Shown one piece after another: positions 58,255 to 64,000 of a stretch of DNA of 64,000 nt. A program made the position numbers and the translations under genes. The stretch comes from Micrasema longulum (Eukaryota; Arthropoda; Insecta; Trichoptera; Brachycentridae). The stretch is from contig JAGVSM010004522.1 of NCBI GenBank assembly GCA_022494885.1, positions 62,001-126,000 of the forward strand, read 5' to 3'. The notes beneath the pieces were generated by a model, which saw only the letters and a list, made by a program, of their open reading frames with translations, searched no databases and was not told the origin of the DNA. Numbering within the stretch: the first letter of the stretch is position 1; each line of letters opens with the position of its first letter.

Positions 58255-58760
58255 GTTCGTATTATTTATTTATTTCATTTTATAAATTTATTGCATAAAA
58301 ATTAGTATACATATTTAATAACAGGGAATCTATATAAAACTAATGAACAGAAAATGAAAACGGAGAGTTTTCTGTTTATGATAGTCTCCATCTAACATGG
58401 CTCAGCCTGTTCTAAGATGGAGATTTTTCATCTTTTTAGAGCATACGTAGTTCTATACTAATATAACAATAACAAAAAATAAAATAAAAAAACTACTTAA
58501 TTATAAATGCCTAGCTTATCAAATGTAAGAAATTAAAAATCGTTATTTTACAAATATGAAGTAGATATATATATACATGTGCCAAGAATACATGTAACTT
58601 GAACATAAATAATAAAGTATAATATGTATTAAAAAACAAATATAACGAAATAAAATACAAAAAAATATAAACAATATGTTAACCAATTATATAAAGTACT
58701 ACGTTTTTTGATCTTCATATATATTTCTAAAAAAATTCTCGCTACACTATTTATATGTAC
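58255..58760 (-). repeat. Family H repeat copy, minus strand
   Basis: The plus strand shows TTTATAAATTTATTGCATAA at 58278-58297, CTAACATGGCTCAGCCTGTT at 58393-58412 and TCTCGCTACACTATTTATAT at 58738-58757, the reverse of the 17781 copy from tail to start. Confidence 0.8.
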
Positions 58761-59361
58761 AGTTATTTTTATTTTAAAATTACTCGAATAGTACAATTCA
58801 TTACCAGTTTCATTCTTTACCAGTCGTTAATAACTGTGTTAGAAAATAAAACATTAAATAAATTGTGATAGAGTAAAGTTTGAACCACGGACGACAATTA
58901 CATTTATTATGATAATACCTCATAGTAATTACACGTCACTGGCTAAAGTCATCCATACGGTAAAAACATTGTTTAATTACTAACTACAGGTAGCTACAGA
59001 TTACAAAAATCCAACGGGCCGTATTATATTACGGAGAAATTAAAGCACAAACCAAAACCGTTCTTTACAAGTTTGCCGTTACACTAAAAACCAAACCGAA
59101 ATTCGGAACACTTTTGTTATACGCAATAGAGCTAAAGGGTTTTTCTTGTATATTATTACTCTGAGGGTAACACCATTAATAGAGCAAGAATTATTGTTTG
59201 CTTCATCATCATAATTCCATGTCCGCTCTCTAGTTGGAGCATATGACGTCTACAAAGAGCCTCCATGCATATCTATCGGCTGCCAGCTCCTGTGCAAGTC
59301 AGGTTTGCGTTCCGTAGTTCTGACATAAACTGCTAACGAACAGTCAGCAGTGGACGTCCAG

Positions 59362-59547
59362 GACTCCGTGGTGTAGTGGTCAAGACACTTGACTCACGCA
59401 CGGAAGGTTCCGGGTTCGATTCCCGGTGAGAACACAAAAATTAAAATGTGATTTTTCTCAAGCCTGGTTGTTCTGTAGTGTAATTCACCACTGTAATTGG
59501 GCCTCCTGGCCTGTTGTGGTGCAAAAAAATGAAATGAAATGAAATGA
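59362..59547 (+). repeat. SINE C copy with target-site duplication, inside an RTE
   Basis: The head has A box TGGTGTAGTGG and B box GGTTCGATTCCCGG and resembles a tRNA-Glu-type gene. The body ends in three or four ATGAA repeats. It is flanked by GGACGTCCAG (59352-59361) and GGACGTCTAG (59548-59557), a 10-bp TSD with one mismatch. It interrupts the reverse-transcriptase remnant on the opposite strand, so it is younger than that LINE. Confidence 0.85.
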
Positions 59548-59819
59548 GGACGTCTAGAATCTAATGCCTTGTAAAGTAGGCAAACGTGGTTAAGGCTCTC
59601 GAGAGGCATCCGTAGTTTATGGCCCAGCCAACCGTATCGCCTCCAATTAATGGCAGTTGTCAACGGTGTTGGCTGCTACTATTCTCTTATTACTTTATTC
59701 CTCACAGAGTCAAACCACCGCACACCTAAGATTCTTCTGAGACACCCGTTCTCAAAACTCGGTATTTTGCTAGTTTGGGCTCTAGTGAGGTGCAACAATT
59801 CGCATCCGTAGATGAGAAT

Positions 59820-60130
59820 AAAATTTTTTTTTAATTTTTTTTATTAAGATTCAATGTGATAAATACAAAATAAAACAAAGATACACATGGTTAAATGGCG
59901 GACTTATTGCCACTAGCAATTTCATACAGCCTGACCAAAAACTAATAAAAACATACAATCAAAATGAGAATTTATTTTAAAAGATAAAAAATGATAATAA
60001 TGAAAATAATAAAAAATAAAAAACAAATAAATAAAACAGTTTAGAAAATAAAACAGTTCCGTTAATTACATGTAATACATATTATTTATTCAATTGCATC
60101 TTCCAAATATTTATTTGTACTGTAATATTT
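59820..60130 (-). mobile_element. LINE 3' end inserted in the RTE
   Basis: On the minus strand an AATAAAAA-type tail (T-rich at 59825-59850) follows a 3' UTR holding GTGGCAATAAGTCCGCC (about 59906-59922). The sequence is unrelated to the pol on either side, so it is a 5'-truncated insertion. The upstream edge is uncertain by about 30 bases. Confidence 0.6.
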
Positions 60131-60269
60131 ATGGTGGGTGTTAACAATATGTGTTATGCAGGCGTTATATAAGCGGCATTCGGTTTTCACTAAGTAAATA
60201 TTCAATCTCCAGACAGCCTTCATGGTGTTGAATGTGGCACCTGCTACTCCTAGCCGCATTCCCAGTCAT

Positions 60270-61060
60270 TTTTGAAAGCTGCCATTTTTAAAAAATTGTT
60301 TTTCCAAGTTATTTTTTTATTTGGTATTTATATAAAAGTGTTTTAAACTGCATTATAGCATGCAAGATAGTCATGAAATTCTACAAACTGATTTCATAGT
60401 TTTTATATTTAACAAGGCTAAATATTGAGTCTGCTTTAATTTTTAAAAAATTATTTATTTGAGATTGTTATATTTTTTTTGTATCGTGTGTAATTTTTTA
60501 AATTTCATAATGTATACTGGTTTCAATTGTTAACACCTTGGCATTTTTTTAAAGTTGTGTTTTTATCTAAGTAATGTACATAATTTAACAACTCAAAATC
60601 AATTCAAAATAACAACCTTGAAAAATAAATGACTAAATAAAAGCAACCCTTATGTCTAGAGAAAACTCTAAAATTAATATTTGCGTAAAGATCCTGGTCA
60701 TGTAACAGGAAGCTTGTAACATGTAGCTTCCAAGGTGAAAGCTTTTCTTGGCCAATAAATAAAATAATGAAACTAAACCTGGAAGTTTCATTAATATTTT
60801 TATACCCGTATATTGAAAGGATTCAGGTATTTATATTTTGTTTTATTCCTGTGATACAGTTCACATCACTAGACACTAGTTATGAATAGTGCTGTGAAGA
60901 GTTTGAACGATTTGTTATTCAAATATTGTAAATTTAAAAAAACTTGTCATTTTAAAAACCGTTGTTTTTCTTAGTATTCGTCATTTTCCATGTTATTTGT
61001 AAAAAAGCGTTCTGGATAAGTTACCATTGTTAACATCTTCGTCCTTGGTCATCGGGTCAT
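60270..61060. other. Nothing recognised
   Basis: AT-rich. A small inverted repeat GGAAGCT...AGCTTCC is at about 60709-60731. Confidence 0.5.
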
Positions 61061-61102
61061 CCAAGTGAGGATACTGTACGAGACCGCTCAATTGATTTTC
61101 AG

Positions 61103-61129
61103 GTAAGGATCAATCCAAACTCATCCTTA
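61103..61129. repeat. Short perfect hairpin
   Basis: GGTAAGGAT and ATCCTTACC separated by about 10 bases, in moderately GC-rich DNA. Function unknown. Confidence 0.35.
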
Positions 61130-61194
61130 CCTCCGTATCTCAATGTCCTCAGCTAGCTCAGTGTTAGGAGTAAGGGCCCTTTGGTCCCAGTTGA

Positions 61195-61377
61195 TTGGGT
61201 AGGCTTTTAACGACAATAACTCCTCTAAGATATCAAGTTGATTTTAAAAGGTTACAATCGATTATCAGACTCCTTCACTCAGCGAATGAAAATGCCAAAT
61301 ACAAAGAAGTCTTTTTAATCATGCTAAACATATACGTAACAGGAATTTTGGTTAAATGGGTAAGGCAACAAACATAA
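61195..61377 (+). other. Unrecognised 60-codon open frame
   Basis: The frame begins with TTG and encodes a balanced peptide including QVDFKRLQSIIRLLHSANEN. It follows a 10-bp perfect hairpin (about 61103-61129). No family was recognised. Confidence 0.1.
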
Positions 61378-61379
61378 TC

Positions 61380-63538
61380 GATAAATATAAGTAACACAGA
61401 CAATTGTCATAAAAAGTAAATGACAACAGTCGTAACCAAAAATTCAGTCACAGATAATTACAACAATAATTATATGCATGTGAATCCGTCAATATCAATA
61501 AACAAATAGCCTATGATAAGTGTGTGAATTTCAATTTTTGAAGCTAGGTTTTATATTCGTATACACATTTGTATCAAGGAATAATCCGATTACAAGTGGC
61601 TTTAAAATCAAAATTTGGACAAATTAGTTATTAGTTGTAATTTTACTCCATGAAAACTCCCAAGACAGGTTCGATATATTTATCATTATTAATAAATTCC
61701 GATCAATATTCTGAAATGGGTATATTAAGTTTTGAAATATAAATGCAAAAATTATTTCTAATAATTGTTATTTTAATAACAAAAAAATTTAAAATAGCAC
61801 AAACGTCTTAGTTTTTTCACGCGTAATATTGAAATTTACTTTATTTTTAAAGATAGAAGGATTAAAGTAATGCCCCATTACAAACTAAGGAAAAAATCCA
61901 TGAAATATTTTTACGCATAAATTGAAAACACAAATTATTTTTATGAATGTCATATTTCTGTTATACATATGATATTTAAACAAGCTTTTTGTATCACAAC
62001 TTAATGAAAAATATTTGCTTATTTCCCGAATAGTAAAAGCAAGTCAAATTGTCATATGAGGGAATTTAACTGAGATTCTCCACTCGCTTAGAAAAGTATA
62101 ACTGAAGTTGAATATTCCTGGCGTATATTTATAAATGCAATTGTCACTGTTGTGTTTTTTAATCGATTATGGTAAATAAGACATATTATTGGTATCAGTT
62201 GGCTTTGTGGTTCGTAATCGAGAAAATAAACTAAAAAGTATTCGGGTTACAAAAGAGTGAAGATATTCATGACTTGAGTTTTTTAAGCATCGTACATTAA
62301 ACTCATTACTGATCAATTGACTTTATGAAAATCAGTTATTAACATTGTTGATAGTCAAATTTTAATAGGTGCGATAAAATATCTTGTACCGACTAGGACA
62401 AAAAATTTAGCTACATTATATTTGATTATATCAAGAACGAGTTCTATAAAAAAACCTATTTTTAAAGAATTATTATTATTCCATCTCTCCGGCCATGCGG
62501 ACGTTTTTCATATTCATGAATGAATGCATGATAATTAGAATTTTTTTTTACTATCGCTAATTTTGCTGAATCCGAAGCTGAATTTGCGTGTTAATTTTAT
62601 TTACTAATTTCCTATCGAATGTTTATTTTATCTTGAAAATACTGACGATTTTATTTATGGTTAAACTTTTGTGTATTATGCGTATGGAAAATGTTCACAG
62701 ATATTTTTTTTAATGCATTTAAAGTATTATATTTATGTAAAATAAACAGTTATTTCTCTAAATAAAATGCTATGATACTATCTCATTCGGATTCAATTAT
62801 AGCGAATCAAAGAGTTATTTAGGATTTTTTATCATTCAGTTATGCACATCGCTATTAAGGACTAAAAATATAACTTGTGTTCAAAAACACAGAGATGTCT
62901 TGGAATAAAGATGGTATATGGCAGTTTCTAAAGCCCACGCAAAATAAGAAAATTCATTATTATATCACAAAACTGCTTGCTCCAGTAGTCAACGAGATTG
63001 TAAATAAACTAAAGAAATTAATATCATGCTAGCTAAAAATTAATCTTCAGAGAGAAATGCACATAACATAAATGATGTCTGGATTATGATAATAAGTAAT
63101 TCAGGGTAATTTTAGTTGGGTGGGTAGTGTAAAACTTATCCATGGATATACGAACAATAGAAATATGTACTACTCCTTAAAGAAATTTAAATTTATGCTG
63201 CGTCAACACCATTTCAAAAAAGTATTCTTAATATCGTAGTCTTACATAAAGGAAGAAAATCGTACGATTTTGACATTTTTAAAAAGCCGCTCCTTCAAAA
63301 TTGCTCCATTTAAGAAATAAAGAAAAAAAAACATGGGATAAATCAATATTTTTAAAGGTACGTTTGATAAAAAATATACATAGAAGTTTTATATAATTGA
63401 AATTTAATTTCTTTATGACGGGCAGATTACGCCTTTTAAAATTTAGACTAAACTTAGGTACACTAATTTGTAATTATATAAAAACGAAGTATTGAAGTGA
63501 AATTTGTTTAATTATTTGAAGATTACAGATTGATTAAA
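61380..63538. other. Nothing recognised
   Basis: The longest blank stretch: AT-rich, no repeat partner or coding frame noticed. Confidence 0.5.
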
Positions 63539-63539
63539 A

Positions 63540-63650
63540 AAATGTTCTCCATCTCTTTTGTAATTTGTTCATCTTAATAACACCCGTTGGGGGTGAAATC
63601 CAGTATTTCATCTACAAACATTTGTACAAAGGCAAAATCCTATTTTTTGC
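63540..63650 (-). repeat. Family D-related fragment
   Basis: ATGTTCTCCATCTCTTTTGT, TTGGGGGTGAAATCCAGT and ACAAACATTTGTACAAA match the right arm and extension at 46370-46465. Confidence 0.5.
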
Positions 63651-64000
63651 CGGTATCAGTACTGGGTACCGACTCTTGTTAGACAGGCAATGATACAGTA
63701 AATTATTTAAAAATGTGTACTCGTATGTACATATATTGATATAATGTACGTATGTACTCTTTACTGTATCTATGTATGATTATCTGTTATTTTTTTGTCA
63801 ACTGTTTCAAATAAATTAACTGACTCATCCAAGAAGTATAAAAATTGGAAAATTGTTTACAGACGTTGCTTAGTAAGTGAAATAATTTAATCAGATAAAT
63901 ATCTTCACAACAATGAAGGTTTCTGCTCTTTTACTTTACTAAAATCAACAAATGAAATAATTAAATAAATAAGGATGTTCAAACAAAGGTATAATGGTGA

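Larger units (their letters stand above)
59200..60265 (-). mobile_element. RTE-like LINE pol interrupted by two later insertions
   Basis: Minus-strand pieces read in protein order: RLGVAGATFNTMKAVWRLN (about 60260-60140), ILIYGCELLHLTRAQTSKIP and FENGCLRRILGVRWFDSVRN (59820-59690), INWRRYGWLGHKLRMPLESL (59660-59560), then a more decayed tail (59350-59200). The LLYG-like box and WLGH.LRMP motif are typical of reverse transcriptase C-termini. A LINE 3' end (59820 to about 60130) and SINE C (59362-59547) split it. Confidence 0.75.

Noticed and set aside
59362..59432. Possible tRNA-Glu-like gene
   Set aside because: It is the head of SINE C, bounded by a target-site duplication.
1..64000. Bacterial-type systems, CRISPR arrays, viral genes
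   Set aside because: No operon structure, regular spacer arrays or viral protein motifs were seen; all polymerase-like fragments fit non-LTR retrotransposons.

Overview
This window looks like gene-poor nuclear DNA from an insect. It is very AT-rich with long A and T runs. It holds many decayed non-LTR retrotransposons (RTE-like and Jockey/CR1/R1-like), three tRNA-derived SINE families, foldback MITEs and TIR MITEs, one LTR and one hAT-type MITE. No bacterial-style operons, rRNA genes, CRISPR arrays or free-standing tRNA genes were seen. The insect order cannot be fixed from the sequence; the (AAAT)n-tailed LINEs and tRNA-headed SINEs fit an endopterygote such as a moth or beetle.

Only two segments look like host coding exons. 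The better one (30979-31254, + strand) has a strong splice acceptor upstream, two in-frame stops just before its ATG, 92 open codons with a basic N-terminus and two hydrophobic segments, and a consensus donor. It is probably the first coding exon of a multi-pass membrane protein; an insect chemoreceptor is possible but unproven. The second (5399-5575, - strand) is a candidate terminal exon of 58 codons and a stop, in frame from a usable acceptor. They lie on opposite strands and so belong to different genes. Several other small ORFs (839, 9405, 10791, 13278, 27689, 28941, 29136, 45135) are listed at low confidence.

Layout. 1-10 kb: SINE and LINE remnants, a TIR MITE (family F) and the terminal-exon candidate. 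10-20 kb: SINE B, a CpG-dense island, foldback elements, family H, family E, and a nested foldback at 17.6-18.7 kb. 20-30 kb: LINE 3' ends, a second family F copy, a family E copy split by SINE A, and RTE reverse-transcriptase remnants. 30-40 kb: the coding exon, a 20-bp tandem repeat in its presumed intron, LINE remnants, an LTR, a hAT MITE with 8-bp target-site duplication (TSD), and a TIR element with CGGCGTAA subterminal repeats. 40-54 kb: a 370-bp near-perfect foldback, a ~210-bp tandem repeat, SINEs, family D foldbacks including a ~395-bp tandem duplication, LINE C-termini, and micro-hairpins on both sides of a LINE. 54-64 kb: SINEs A and C, family H, and an RTE pol gene interrupted by a SINE with target-site duplication and by another LINE 3' end. 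The last 3.5 kb is almost featureless.

No complete gene, working transposon or clearly new biological system is visible. The points most worth following are the 31-kb exon; the short 3'-terminal hairpins shared by different LINE remnants; family E, whose two copies keep a similar minus-strand peptide; the hairpin series around a LINE; and the nested insertions, which give a relative age order for the repeats.
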